Assembly (NCBI GenBank): GCA_943788835.1
Contig: CALSRU010000010.1
Span: forward strand, 1 to 64,000
Direction: 5' to 3'
From: an uncultured Pseudomonadales bacterium
GTDB taxonomy: Bacteria > Pseudomonadota > Gammaproteobacteria > Pseudomonadales > UBA7434
Length of the DNA: 64,000 bases
The notes under the pieces are model-generated. The model worked only from the letters and a program-made list of their open reading frames with translations, was not told the origin of the DNA and did no database searches. The position numbers and the translations under genes are program-made. Of this stretch, positions 18,179 through 28,292 are shown piece by piece. Position 1 is the stretch's first letter, and each line of letters opens with the position of its first letter.

Positions 18179-19393
18179 ATGTCGACAGAACCACTGGTAT
18201 TAATCGTCTATGGCGCGACCGGATTTACGGGCCAATTGGTTGCCACCTACCTCGATACACATCCTGAACTTAGCGGTAAACCGTGGGCTATCGCAGGCCG
18301 CACGCCAAGTAAACTTGCAGAACTGTCTGCTGTGCTTGGCAGTCAACCTGAGACTCTCTGCGTTGACCTTGAAGACTCCGACGCCGTGGCTGCAATGGTG
18401 GCCCGCACCTCGGTCATACTCAACTGCGCTGGCCCCTACTCGGTGAATAATGGCGCTGCTCTGTTAGGTGAGTGTGCCCGAGCAGGCGTTCACTACTCTG
18501 ATCTTGCCGGCGAAGGATTCTGGCAGGCCGAAATGATTGAAGCCTTCCACAACGCAGCAAATGAATCGGGCGCAAAGATCGTGTTAGGCGGCGGTGTCGA
18601 TTCCATCCCATCAGACTTAGGTGCCTTCCTCGCCAGCCAGGCACTTGAAGCTGATGCCGATCAGGAGGTTCAAGTGCGCGGTGTCTATACTCGCTACACA
18701 GGTTCATTCTCGGGCGGTACCTTGAACTCGGGTCGAGCCACGGCACGAGCAAAAAAATCGGGTACCTATACCGATGCAATGGAATCAAATCCCTATCTCC
18801 TAACGCGCGGAACCACCGGCATCGAAACCGCAGCACCCGGTACCGCCGATGGCATGCCCCCCGCTTTCAAATGGGCTTTCGATTCCACCTACGGAGCTGT
18901 ATCCACTTTTTTTATGGCTCCTATCAATGCCAGAATCGTCCGGCGCAGCCTTACGCTGCGGAACGAACAGCACACCACCTCGTATAGCGAGTGCGCAGCC
19001 GCAGGCATGTGGATGCGCGTTACCGGCATGTGGGCGAGTCGCGGGTTCGGCTATTTTCTTGGAGAACCTATTAAATTTAAGCCTGGCTCTGGAGAAGGTC
19101 CGCCCTCTTGGTTACTGCGTGATGGCAGCTTCGAAGTGGAAGTCACTGCCACAGCCGACGCACAATCAGCCCTCACCCGTATTGCTGGGCAAGGCGATCC
19201 AGGTTATGGCGCAACGTCAAAAATGCTCGCCGAACTCGGCCTCTGCCTGGCGCTGGATGATCATAGCGACTCTTCGCACAAGGCCGGCGTGCTCACCCCA
19301 TCTACAGGGCTGGGGCACGCGCTGGTGTCGCGCCTAGCTCAAGCACAAGACGGTCAGTTCATGGAATTCGAGACAACATTACCGGCGCTCTGA
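18179..19393 (+). CDS. saccharopine dehydrogenase-like NAD(P)-binding enoyl reductase
   Basis: A protein of about 404 residues in the saccharopine dehydrogenase-like/trans-acting enoyl reductase family. The N-terminal Rossmann motif is VYGATGFTGQLV and a second conserved block is NCAGPYSVNNGAALLGEC, followed by the VLGGGVDSIPSDLGAFL signature of this family. Members act on lipid or polyketide intermediates in the cytoplasm. The ATG at 18179 is preceded by AGGGA, better than the upstream ATG at 18161. It is followed after 18 bp by the DUF2855 gene, so these two are probably one operon. Confidence 0.85.
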   Translation: MSTEPLVLIVYGATGFTGQLVATYLDTHPELSGKPWAIAGRTPSKLAELSAVLGSQPETLCVDLEDSDAVAAMVARTSVILNCAGPYSVNNGAALLGECARAGVHYSDLAGEGFWQAEMIEAFHNAANESGAKIVLGGGVDSIPSDLGAFLASQALEADADQEVQVRGVYTRYTGSFSGGTLNSGRATARAKKSGTYTDAMESNPYLLTRGTTGIETAAPGTADGMPPAFKWAFDSTYGAVSTFFMAPINARIVRRSLTLRNEQHTTSYSECAAAGMWMRVTGMWASRGFGYFLGEPIKFKPGSGEGPPSWLLRDGSFEVEVTATADAQSALTRIAGQGDPGYGATSKMLAELGLCLALDDHSDSSHKAGVLTPSTGLGHALVSRLAQAQDGQFMEFETTLPAL

Positions 19394-19411
19394 GGCCATA
19401 AGGACCCCAAT

Positions 19412-20506
19412 ATGTATAAAGAATTTCAAGTAAAAAAAGCCAATCCCAATCAACATAGAATCGTCAAAGCAGAAAGTAAGGCTCTTGGCAAAGGCGAAAT
19501 TAGAGTTGACATTGATCAATTCGCGTTTACTGCTAACAACCTCACTTATGCTGCAGCAGGCGACAGCCTGGGCTACTGGCAGTTTTTTCCTGCACTAGCA
19601 AACGATGACAATACGTGGGGCATCATTCCAGTGTGGGGCTTTGCCGACGTGGTCGAGTCAAACCATGAAGACATTCCTGTTGGCGATCGATTATATGGTT
19701 ACTTTCCACCCGCCAATTCACTCATCATAGAACCGTCTCATATTAGTAATAAGTCCTTAGTTGATAACAGCGCGCACCGCCAAGCACTGCCACCACTTTA
19801 TAACCGTTATAACCGCGTGTTAGCTGACAGTCAGTACGACCGCAGCACTGATACCGCACGCATTTTATTGGCACCACTGCACGTCACTTCGTTTTGTCTT
19901 TGGGACCAACTTAAAAGCAACAACTACTATGGCGCAGAACAAATAGTGATTGTTAGTGCATCGTCTAAAACCAGCCTAGGTTTAGCCTACGGCCTTGCAA
20001 ACGATGACAATGCACCTACTGTGGTTGCTCTAACGTCAAGTCGCAACGTCGATTTTGTAGCCGGACTAGAACTCTATCAACAAACCATTTCATACCAGGA
20101 GCTCACATCCACACTGGAAAACAAGCCAACTGTCATCGTGGACATGGCCGGTAATGCAGGTGTAAAAGCTGCAATACAAAACAAGTTAGCCGACAACTTA
20201 AATTATTACATCAGTGTGGGCATAACCCACTGGGAAGATCTTGGTGGCGAGGCAGCAAGCGGCAAAGCTAGCTCTGAAAAACACGAAATGTTTTTTGCCC
20301 CCAGCTATATTCTAAACCGCATGAAAGAGTGGGGCCCTTCAGAGTTTGATAAACGCTCAAGCACGTTCGTTGTTGGCGCAGCAATGGCAACCTTTGGCTG
20401 GATGGACGTCGACCAGCAGGCAGGCCTAGATGGTCTTACACAGCTCTATCCGGCGGCCTGCAAAGGCGAGCTGCCGCCGTCATTGGGCTTAGTGATAAAA
20501 ATGTAG
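19412..20506 (+). CDS. DUF2855 family protein
   Basis: A 364-residue protein of the DUF2855 family, a divergent relative of medium-chain dehydrogenase/reductases. The GEIRVDIDQFAFTANNLTYA segment and later GYWQFFPA motif are characteristic. Biochemical function is not established. It sits between a saccharopine-dehydrogenase-like reductase and a RhlG-like SDR, on the same strand, so a shared role in fatty acid or lipid reduction is likely but unproven. Confidence 0.85.
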   Translation: MYKEFQVKKANPNQHRIVKAESKALGKGEIRVDIDQFAFTANNLTYAAAGDSLGYWQFFPALANDDNTWGIIPVWGFADVVESNHEDIPVGDRLYGYFPPANSLIIEPSHISNKSLVDNSAHRQALPPLYNRYNRVLADSQYDRSTDTARILLAPLHVTSFCLWDQLKSNNYYGAEQIVIVSASSKTSLGLAYGLANDDNAPTVVALTSSRNVDFVAGLELYQQTISYQELTSTLENKPTVIVDMAGNAGVKAAIQNKLADNLNYYISVGITHWEDLGGEAASGKASSEKHEMFFAPSYILNRMKEWGPSEFDKRSSTFVVGAAMATFGWMDVDQQAGLDGLTQLYPAACKGELPPSLGLVIKM

Positions 20507-20642
20507 TGGCCGTTAAATGGCTAACAGGCCCTCACCTATCCCACTGCTAAAAATGCAGGCAACACAGGCAGTAAAAAGCGCACGCTCATGCCGAGATTGT
20601 TAAGTTTATAAACACGGCGTATCAATTAAAAAGGAATAAACC

Positions 20643-21425
20643 ATGATCGAATCGTTATTTTCTATGCAAGATAAAATCTGTGTGGTCACCGGCGGTAGCC
20701 GAGGGCTGGGGGCATTTATGGCGCAGGGTTTTCTTGAGGCGGGAGCCAAGCGTGTGTACATAACAGCTCGCAAAGCCGAAGCCTGCATCACCGCTGCCAA
20801 AGAGCTCAGTCAGTACGGCGAATGCATCGCCATTCCAAGCGATATTGCAACATCTGAGGGGCTTCAAACGCTGGTGACCGAATTAATGTCGCGCGAGCAG
20901 CATATCGATGTGTTGGTTAACAATGCAGGCACAGGCTGGGGCGCGCCGTTTGGCCAGTTCCCTGAAAAAGGCTGGGATAAAACGATGGACATCAATGCCA
21001 AAAGCCCGTTCTTTTTAACTCAAGCCTTGACGCCTTTACTCAAAAAAAATGCCACCGCTGACAATACCTCCAGCATCATCAATATTGGCTCTATTGCGGG
21101 CATGGTAGGTAATGCCCTCGATAACTTTAGTTACGCCATCTCAAAAACAGCCATCCATCAACTCACGCGCGTACTCTCAACTGAATTGGCCAGCGACCAT
21201 ATTCGCGTCAATGCCATTGCTCCAGGTCGTTTTTATTCTAAAATGACTGAATTTTTAAGTAACGACCAAGCAGCCTTTGATGCAGAGCTACAGAGCATTC
21301 CCATGCGCCGCTGGGGTGAAGCCACCGATATCGCGGGCGTTGCCATTTTGCTGGCTTCTAAGGCAGGCGCTTTTATTACGGGCCAAATTATTCCAGTTGA
21401 TGGCGGCACCTCGGTCATTAATTAA
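20643..21425 (+). CDS. SDR family oxidoreductase, RhlG/3-oxoacyl reductase-like
   Basis: A 260-residue classical SDR. The cofactor motif is TGGSRGLG, followed by NNAG, the active-site serine in NIGSIAG and the pair YAISK. The C-terminal FITGQIIPVDGG block matches 3-oxoacyl reductases; overall length and N-terminus resemble RhlG. It lies 136 bp after the DUF2855 gene with AAGGAA before its ATG and is followed by a hairpin terminator at 21489. Confidence 0.87.
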   Translation: MIESLFSMQDKICVVTGGSRGLGAFMAQGFLEAGAKRVYITARKAEACITAAKELSQYGECIAIPSDIATSEGLQTLVTELMSREQHIDVLVNNAGTGWGAPFGQFPEKGWDKTMDINAKSPFFLTQALTPLLKKNATADNTSSIINIGSIAGMVGNALDNFSYAISKTAIHQLTRVLSTELASDHIRVNAIAPGRFYSKMTEFLSNDQAAFDAELQSIPMRRWGEATDIAGVAILLASKAGAFITGQIIPVDGGTSVIN

Positions 21426-21488
21426 AGCGCCCTTATCAGCCTAGGCAGGCTAAGTCAGCTCAGTAGAAAAAACCTATAAACCCTCGGA

Positions 21489-21512
21489 CTGCCGTTGGAT
21501 AAGCAACGGCAG
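21489..21512 (+). terminator. hairpin terminator after the SDR gene
   Basis: A perfect 9-bp stem CTGCCGTTG/CAACGGCAG around a 6-base loop, starting 63 bases after the SDR stop. The downstream tract ACTTTATA is only weakly T-rich, so termination efficiency is uncertain. Confidence 0.55.
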
Positions 21513-21640
21513 ACTTTATAGAGGCGCTTGGTTATAACCTTCCTTCTGATTTTCTTTGCACGCTAACAATTTTTATTGCGCGAGCGCGATGATAGTGACT
21601 AAACTGGCCCTACACTCATGACCATAGGGTAAGAAATATC

Positions 21641-22225
21641 ATGTCGACTACCATCAGCGACTTAATAGACAAAATCTCTAAGCTCGAAAATCAACTACTC
21701 AGTGAACTTGAACAACAGCAAAAAGAATTTAAATACAAAATTGAAGGCACTAGAGTTAAGTTTGATGAGGCCTCGCACAAAGCACATAGCCTGCTGCGCG
21801 TAGCGGTGCTGCCATGGCTATTATCTTCCAAGCTGCGCCATATTGTTTCTATCCCGTTTATCTACGGCATGATTATTCCCATTCTCTGCATGGATATAAC
21901 CATCACCTGTTACCAGCACATTTGTTTTAGGCTATACCGCATAGCAAGAGTGAAAAGATCAAAATACATAGTACTCGACCGGCATCATCTGTCCTACCTT
22001 AATGCGATCGAAAAATTTAACTGCCTCTATTGTGGGTACAGCAATGGAGTTATGAGTTACTCTCGAGAGGTTATCGCTCGCACCGAACAATATTGGTGCC
22101 CTATTAAGCATGCCCGAAAGGTTGTGGGAACACACAAACGATACCGTAAATTCGTCGCTTATGGTGATGCAGACAACTACAAATCTCAACTCATTGAGTT
22201 ACGAGATGACTTAAGAGAGCATTGA
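21641..22225 (+). CDS. hypothetical membrane-associated protein with cysteine motif
   Basis: A 194-residue protein I do not assign to a named function. An N-terminal helical, glutamine- and lysine-rich segment (residues 1-45) is followed by two hydrophobic stretches near 55-65 and 70-95, then a C-terminal soluble part with FNCLYCGYSNG (a CxxC) and a third cysteine in QYWCPIKHA. The three cysteines and nearby histidine could bind a metal. AAGAAATATC precedes the ATG. Confidence 0.7.
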   Translation: MSTTISDLIDKISKLENQLLSELEQQQKEFKYKIEGTRVKFDEASHKAHSLLRVAVLPWLLSSKLRHIVSIPFIYGMIIPILCMDITITCYQHICFRLYRIARVKRSKYIVLDRHHLSYLNAIEKFNCLYCGYSNGVMSYSREVIARTEQYWCPIKHARKVVGTHKRYRKFVAYGDADNYKSQLIELRDDLREH

Positions 22226-22391
22226 AACAATCGAGGTTGGTCTCTACACGCAGACAACGCGCTCTTAAAATTTTGCGTGCAGCTAATTCAGCGTACCACT
22301 GAAAACATAGCGGCCGTGGCAATTACAAAAGACATGCTAAGTCTTGCAACCACTTGTGAGAAAAGAGAGCCTAAGACTAAACCCACTAAAA

Positions 22392-22808
22392 TCAGCTTAA
22401 AAAGAATAATACTTCTTTAACAATCATCGTGATCAAGAAAATACCTGACCCTATAAAAGCCAATACTCTGTACGAAACGTTATTAGATGTGATTTGAATC
22501 GCCGAGTGAATAACTCGTGCGGCCACATAAGCCCATGCAAGATACACATGCACGGCATCAACATGCTGCATTAAATAAATATAAGTTACCAGCGCATAAA
22601 AAACAGTAGGCTGCTCAAATAAGTGGTTGTAATTATCCGTAACATTTCGAGCAAAGGGGGGCAAACGTGGTCGCAGATCTTCTGAGTGCTTTGAGTGCTG
22701 CAAATGGCCAAAGTTTTTTATAATCAACGGGATTCTTGTGACTGCCAAAAATAAAAACGACAGCCCTGAAAGCGCAATGACTGCAAACATAGGGTAGAGT
22801 ATTTCCAT
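22392..22808 (-). CDS. MAPEG family membrane protein
   Basis: A 138-residue integral membrane protein with four predicted helices and the MAPEG-type segment FARNVTDNYNHLFEQPTVFYAL. MAPEG members include microsomal glutathione transferases, but bacterial ones are mostly uncharacterised. The YLAWAYVAARVIHSAIQ helix with its arginine and histidine matches the family signature. It is a single-gene unit in the inner membrane. Confidence 0.85.
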   Translation of the reverse strand: MEILYPMFAVIALSGLSFLFLAVTRIPLIIKNFGHLQHSKHSEDLRPRLPPFARNVTDNYNHLFEQPTVFYALVTYIYLMQHVDAVHVYLAWAYVAARVIHSAIQITSNNVSYRVLAFIGSGIFLITMIVKEVLFFLS

Positions 22809-22984
22809 CAGAGACCTTTTAATCGGTTGCTAAAATTACGGTGGCCTTTGTATAACCTAACACAGGCACAATATTGAATACCGCCTCAAGGCATAGCCTA
22901 GTCATTGACCCAGTTATTAGCTCAGTTATTAAATAATTCAACAACTGAGCCATTTGCAGCTCTTTCAAGAGTGCCACCCACGGG

Positions 22985-23680
22985 CTAGTGGGCTCCCGCG
23001 TCTTTTTTATCTTGCTGTATCGCCCAGTCTATTTTTTCAAGCAGCGCAGCTCTCGATTTCAATTTGGTTGCGGTAAAACTATCACTATGCAAGCCTTGCA
23101 GGCGCGCAGCTTCGGCGCGTGCTGCTGGCAATAGTTCGTCAGCGCTGACAACTTTATCGAGAAAACCAACAGCTGCAGCGCCGGCGGGATCAAACATTTC
23201 GGCATTGATGACACAGCGATTAAACGCCGCTGGGGTAAGTCGTTGCCGCGGCAGCTCAATACCCACATGATGCATGGTCATGCCAATTTGTGTTTCATTA
23301 AGGCCAATTATAAATGGCCCCTCAACACCAATTCGGTAATCACAGCTGAGCATAATAAAGGCGCCTTTAGCAATGCAGTTGCCCGTACACACGCCGATTA
23401 CCGGCAAAGGAAAAGCTAACAGGCGTCGGGTGAACTGCGACCCCGTAGCCACCAAATTGACGATAGCATCGCCACCTTGCTGCAATTCTTTAAGATCATA
23501 GCCCGCTGAAAAAATACCGGGCAGGCCCACTAACATCACTACGGCTTGATCTTGCTCGGCCTGATCTAACGCCCCATTGAGCGCTTCAAACATCGCCGAA
23601 CCCAAGGCATTTACTTTGCCGTTTTGCAATGTAATGGTGGCAATGCCATCCGCCAATTGATAATCAACAATATTAGTCAT
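22985..23680 (-). CDS. enoyl-CoA hydratase/isomerase family protein (crotonase fold)
   Basis: A 231-residue crotonase-fold protein. The oxyanion-hole segment FSAGYDLKEL and the GNCIAKGAFIMLSCDYRIG block are clear. The usual hydratase glutamates are not obvious, so it may act as an isomerase or hydrolase rather than a hydratase. The start at 23680 has AGGAAGG at good spacing; an ATG 30 bp upstream is less likely. It follows the alkyl sulfatase gene by about 50 bp on the same strand and may be co-transcribed. Confidence 0.85.
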   Translation of the reverse strand: MTNIVDYQLADGIATITLQNGKVNALGSAMFEALNGALDQAEQDQAVVMLVGLPGIFSAGYDLKELQQGGDAIVNLVATGSQFTRRLLAFPLPVIGVCTGNCIAKGAFIMLSCDYRIGVEGPFIIGLNETQIGMTMHHVGIELPRQRLTPAAFNRCVINAEMFDPAGAAAVGFLDKVVSADELLPAARAEAARLQGLHSDSFTATKLKSRAALLEKIDWAIQQDKKDAGAH

Positions 23681-23729
23681 ACGAAAACCTTCCTGTAAAT
23701 AATGATTCATGTTTCAGTCAAAAATGCGT

Positions 23730-25775
23730 TTACGGCGTAACAACGTTATACAAGCCATTGGGCTTGTCTAGTGAGGCAAAAAAAGCCGCCAACTTAATAC
23801 GGCTACCCTCAATATTGAGCTGTTCAGAGAAAAACAAATCTTTCAAGCCCGCCTGCCCCGTCATCATTTTAAAAAACATCTCGCGCGTAAGGTTCAGCGT
23901 GGCGTCGGCATGATCACCCTCTTCCAAACTACGATGATGCAAGACACTATTTTCAAAAAACAATAAATAAGACTCGCCAATATCAGTAAAAACCAAATTT
24001 ATTGCCGTGTTTTTACCCGTAATTTTTTCTGGTATTACCTGCGCTGCCATCGCACTAAAAAATTGCGTTAGTGGAACCTCACGTAACATATCAATGGCAT
24101 CGGCGATATTGACCGTTTTATTGCTAGGGCCATGGCGCAACTCATAGGCTGAAGAAAGATACACATCACGCCATGGGCCGGATTCAGCTTGATAACCCAA
24201 CTGATCATAACTTGCCGCTAAAAGATTTTTTCCCTCGTTATTATCAGGCTGAGCAAAAACCAGGTGATTGAGTAACTCAGCAGCCCAACGGTATTCACCT
24301 TGGTCAAAAGCTGTGCGGGCCTCAGCCAACAATTGCTCACTGCCACCCGCCAATTTCACATAACCTACCGCAGCCGCCTCTGGCGGCAGTGGGTTCAAAT
24401 TTGCAGCATTCGCGTCGTACCAGCCCATATACCACTGGTAAACCGCCTTGCTGTTGTGTTTTACCGTGCCATAGTAATCGCGAATTGAAAAAGTTCGGCT
24501 TAACGAATCCGGCAGTTTGATAGTCTCGGCAATTTCCCTGGGTGTGTAACCTTGGTTGATCAACCGCACTGTCTGATCGTGAATAAATTTATACACATCG
24601 CGCTGCTGCTTCAAAAAATGCTGGATACGCTCATTACCCCAAATGGGCCAATGATGGCTCGCAAAGTAGACGTCGGCTTGACCAAATAATGTGCGAGCTT
24701 CTTCAATATAATGACTCCACGACAAGGCATTACGTACCTTAGCACCTCTTAGTGTATAAACATTGTGCAAATTTTTCGAGACCACCTCCGCACCACAAAA
24801 TGCTTTAACATCAGGCAAATAAAAGGTCAGTTCTGCCGGTGCTTCAGACTCTGGCGCATACTGAAAAATAAATTCACGGCCATCAATGGTGAGCGTCTGC
24901 CCGGTGTGATCAATGAGCTCAGTCGGTTCGAGAATCCCAATACTGCCACCCGTTGGCGGCTCTTTGCCTAACCCGGTATCGACATGACCGCGCACGCTTT
25001 TAGGCAAATTTTGACCATACATCAAAGTCGCGCGGCGCTGCATGGCGGTGCCCACCATAATGTTTTCACTCACCGACTCTTCAACAAACCCAGCCGGTGC
25101 AATAACGCGCACCCCCTGCGCACTGGCATCGGCCGCACTAATGACTCCAAACACGCCACCAAAATGATCCACATGGCTATGGGTAAAAATAATCGCAACA
25201 ATCGGCTTGTCGCCACGCTGCTCGCGGTAAAAAGCCCAAGCTTGAGCTGCTGTTTCGCGCGTTGTTAACGGGTCGACCACAATCAAGCCGGTGTCGCCTT
25301 CAATCACCGTCAAATTGGCCAAGTCAAAACCACGCAATTGATAAACGCCACGAGTCACCTCAAACAAACCATGAACATTATTCAGTTGTGCTTGACGCCA
25401 CAAACTCGGGTTAACGCTAGCAGGCGCATCACCCTCAATAAAATCATACTGATCTTGATTCCAAAGCAATTCGCCCTGAGCGCCCAACACCACCAGCGAT
25501 TGCGGGCTGGCAATCAAACCGCGCTGGGCATCTTCAAAATCTTGTTGATCAGCAAAGGGCAGCTGCTCCAGCACCGCTTGGTTAGCTGCGGTGGTAAATG
25601 TAGACGGCGCAGTAAAACCGCTCTGATCTGAGGCCAGCGCTTGAGGCTGGCCGGCTTTAGGTTCACTACCAGCGTAATCCGTTAACGATGATGCATCGCG
25701 CTCGCTACAGCCTCCTAACACGAGGAAACTGGCCAACAATGTGACAGGTACTAAAATGGAGGAGAATTGCTTCAT
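23730..25775 (-). CDS. alkyl sulfatase lipoprotein (SdsA/BDS1 type)
   Basis: A 681-residue type III alkyl sulfatase of the metallo-beta-lactamase superfamily. A lipoprotein signal ends in LVLGGC. The zinc-binding motif THSHVDHFGG lies near residue 198, with further ligands expected in the CGAEVV and FASHHWP segments. The middle helical dimerisation domain and the C-terminal SCP2-like domain (after about residue 550) complete the standard three-domain layout. Expected to release sulfate from primary alkyl sulfates such as detergents in the cell envelope. It is slightly longer than Pseudomonas SdsA1 because of a linker after the lipobox. Confidence 0.9.
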   Translation of the reverse strand: MKQFSSILVPVTLLASFLVLGGCSERDASSLTDYAGSEPKAGQPQALASDQSGFTAPSTFTTAANQAVLEQLPFADQQDFEDAQRGLIASPQSLVVLGAQGELLWNQDQYDFIEGDAPASVNPSLWRQAQLNNVHGLFEVTRGVYQLRGFDLANLTVIEGDTGLIVVDPLTTRETAAQAWAFYREQRGDKPIVAIIFTHSHVDHFGGVFGVISAADASAQGVRVIAPAGFVEESVSENIMVGTAMQRRATLMYGQNLPKSVRGHVDTGLGKEPPTGGSIGILEPTELIDHTGQTLTIDGREFIFQYAPESEAPAELTFYLPDVKAFCGAEVVSKNLHNVYTLRGAKVRNALSWSHYIEEARTLFGQADVYFASHHWPIWGNERIQHFLKQQRDVYKFIHDQTVRLINQGYTPREIAETIKLPDSLSRTFSIRDYYGTVKHNSKAVYQWYMGWYDANAANLNPLPPEAAAVGYVKLAGGSEQLLAEARTAFDQGEYRWAAELLNHLVFAQPDNNEGKNLLAASYDQLGYQAESGPWRDVYLSSAYELRHGPSNKTVNIADAIDMLREVPLTQFFSAMAAQVIPEKITGKNTAINLVFTDIGESYLLFFENSVLHHRSLEEGDHADATLNLTREMFFKMMTGQAGLKDLFFSEQLNIEGSRIKLAAFFASLDKPNGLYNVVTP

Positions 25776-26057
25776 AGTAATGCGCCGCTAAAATAGTCGT
25801 GGGCGAATTATAGTGGCAAGCAGAGCGCGATACTTGTTAATTTGTGTTCACGCAGTCAGGCTGCTGTGGCTGTGGCTACGGCGATGACACTGCAGCGGGA
25901 ACCGAGCCCTCAACCTCAACCCTAAGCAGGATGATTTGATACCAGAAACGGCACGCTCCCCAGCAAGGGTAATCAGGGGACATAAGGTACCAATGGCTCA
26001 TTGCACGACGCTTTTTTCAGTACTGGCGCGACCAATTTTTGCGGGCTGCGTCAGCAG

Positions 26058-27944
26058 TTACGCCACGGGCTTTTTCATCGGTCGTTTGGCTGGGCGCTTA
26101 GTTTTATCGGCCGGATTCTTTTTTTCAGCCGATCGGCGCGGCTTGCGTGAATCAGCGCTGTGTTTTTTTGTGCTTGCACCACGCTCGATAGCCAAGGCCT
26201 GATTGCGAATGCGGACTTTTTTCAAATGCTCAAACACTTCCTTGGGCATACCCGCTGGCAAATCGACCGTACTGTGACCGTCAAACAACTGAATACGGCC
26301 AATGTAATTACTTTCAATGCCGGCTTCATTGGCAATGGCGCCAACAATATCACCCGGCTGCACAAGATGCTCACGCCCAACGGCCAAACGATAAGTTTCC
26401 ATATCGACCTGCTTACCATCTTCATCGAGCACGGGGCGAGCTGGCTTGTTAGATCCGCGCTCAGAGCGTCCGCCGGCAGGCCTAGACCGCCGGCCACTTT
26501 CTTCGGAGCGTCGCCCTTCACCGCGTCGCCCTTCGCTCGCCCGGCCATCATTACGTTTAGCCGATGCCTTTGCACTGCGTTTTTCTTCAGGCAATATAAC
26601 GGGTTTATCTTGCTGCGCCATGTACGCAAACGCGGCTGCTAATTGCTGCGCGTCAACATTGCTTTCATCAGACACCTCTTGCACCAACTGATGAAAAAAC
26701 TCCAGCTTGGTTTCAGCGATCACCTTGTGCACCTTGCCTTTAAACGCTTCAATACGGCGCTTATTAACCTGCTCGCGACTCGGAAGGTCGACCGGTGTAA
26801 TCGGCTGGCCAGTGGTTCTTTCAATGGTTTTTAACAAACGTTTTTCACGCGGCGCAACAAACAAAATAGCTTTACCGCTGCGCCCTGCACGCCCAGTCCG
26901 GCCAATTCGATGCGTGTACACTTCGGCATCGAACGGCACATCAAAGTTCACCACGTGACTGATACGCACCACATCAATACCTCGCGCTGCAACGTCAGTG
27001 GCCACCAGAATATCAATGCCACCATTTTTTAATTGAGTAATGGTGCGCTCGCGCAGCTGTTGGCTCATGTCGCCATTAATCGGCGCAGCGCTGTAACCGC
27101 GCGCCTCAAGTTTGTCAGCAACATCGATCGTACTGGACTTGGTTCTTACAAAAATAACAATGCCATCAAAATCTTCCATCTCGAGCATGCGCGTCAGCGC
27201 ATCGAGCTTATTGGTTCCACTAACCGTCCAATACACTTGCTCAATGGCAGCCACTGTAGTGGTTTTCGTTTTAATTTTAATAACTTGAGGGTCACGCAAA
27301 TACGTATCGGCAATTTTCCGAATGGCGGCCGGCATCGTAGCCGAAAACAACGCCACCTGACGTTCGCTAGGGGTGTGCTCTAAAATCCATTCAACGTCAT
27401 CAATAAAACCCATGCGCAACATTTCGTCGGCCTCATCCAGCACCACCGTTTGCAACTCATCGAGTTTTAATGTTTTACGACGCAAATGGTCCATTACGCG
27501 ACCCGGCGTACCCACCACCACATGCACACCACGACGCAGCTGACGCAGTTGCGTATCCATGCCTTGGCCACCATAAACAGGCAATACGTGAAAGCCTTTT
27601 AACCCACTGGCATACGTTTGAAAAGCCTCAGCTACCTGAATGGCCAACTCGCGGGTTGGTGCCAACACCAATACTTGCGGCTTCGTTTTCCTCAAATCAA
27701 TTTTAGATAGCAGTGGCAGTGCAAACGCGGCTGTTTTACCCGTGCCGGTTTGTGCAGTACCGAGCACGTCGCTACCACCGAGTAAATGCGGAATACATTG
27801 CGCCTGCACAGGGGTAGGTTGCTCGTAGCCCACACTTTGCAGAGATTTAAGTACGGGCGCAGACAGCCCTAGATCGGCAAACACCACGGGCTTGTCTGCA
27901 CTCTTTACTGGTGCAGATGCTTGATCTGAAGATTTTTCTGACAT
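26058..27944 (-). CDS. deaD: DEAD-box ATP-dependent RNA helicase DeaD/CsdA
   Basis: A 628-residue RNA helicase. Motifs in order: Q motif PTPVQAQ, Walker A AQTGTGKT (residues 64-71), DEAD in VLDEADEML, SAT in LFSATMP, and motif VI HRIGRTGRAGR. A DbpA-like RNA-binding domain follows (around VGREHLVQPGDIVGAIANEAGI), then a lysine/arginine-rich tail typical of DeaD. It unwinds RNA during 50S ribosome assembly and cold adaptation. The 348-bp gap upstream could hold a long 5' leader, as known for E. coli deaD. Confidence 0.92.
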   Translation of the reverse strand: MSEKSSDQASAPVKSADKPVVFADLGLSAPVLKSLQSVGYEQPTPVQAQCIPHLLGGSDVLGTAQTGTGKTAAFALPLLSKIDLRKTKPQVLVLAPTRELAIQVAEAFQTYASGLKGFHVLPVYGGQGMDTQLRQLRRGVHVVVGTPGRVMDHLRRKTLKLDELQTVVLDEADEMLRMGFIDDVEWILEHTPSERQVALFSATMPAAIRKIADTYLRDPQVIKIKTKTTTVAAIEQVYWTVSGTNKLDALTRMLEMEDFDGIVIFVRTKSSTIDVADKLEARGYSAAPINGDMSQQLRERTITQLKNGGIDILVATDVAARGIDVVRISHVVNFDVPFDAEVYTHRIGRTGRAGRSGKAILFVAPREKRLLKTIERTTGQPITPVDLPSREQVNKRRIEAFKGKVHKVIAETKLEFFHQLVQEVSDESNVDAQQLAAAFAYMAQQDKPVILPEEKRSAKASAKRNDGRASEGRRGEGRRSEESGRRSRPAGGRSERGSNKPARPVLDEDGKQVDMETYRLAVGREHLVQPGDIVGAIANEAGIESNYIGRIQLFDGHSTVDLPAGMPKEVFEHLKKVRIRNQALAIERGASTKKHSADSRKPRRSAEKKNPADKTKRPAKRPMKKPVA

Positions 27945-28292
27945 GTTGGGCCTGCTCTGGCTGATGGCCGAAGCAGCAAAGTTAGAGGCAGTTAGGTGCT
28001 AAAAGCCCCTGTAGGACTTTTTTGGTTCGCACGTGAGCCCAGCGGATTGCGGCGCGGCGGTATGATTCGCGGAGCGCGACTATACACCGGTGGCCTCTGA
28101 ATAAATAGCCTGTAACGGGCACGAATAGGCGTAATTATTGGCCTCACACGCTATAAAATCCGCTTTGCCGCAACGACCACCATTATCGACGATTGCCGCG
28201 CGACCGGTCGGGCACTTCGCGCAGTGCTCAAGCACCATGAACACGCACGGTAGCCGTCTTTGGCAAGCGCAAGTGGTGAGGCTCGCTCGAAT
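27945..28292. other. gap between two DEAD-box helicase genes
   Basis: This 348-bp stretch contains no convincing gene. It is the upstream region of deaD and probably carries its promoter and leader. An open frame on the plus strand (28138-28401) overlaps the end of the srmB-like gene in the opposite direction and looks like a shadow. No hairpin with a T-run was found. Confidence 0.4.

Noticed and set aside
26160-27383. Several long plus-strand frames opposite the deaD gene
   Set aside because: They are shadows of the GC-rich helicase coding sequence and match nothing recognisable.
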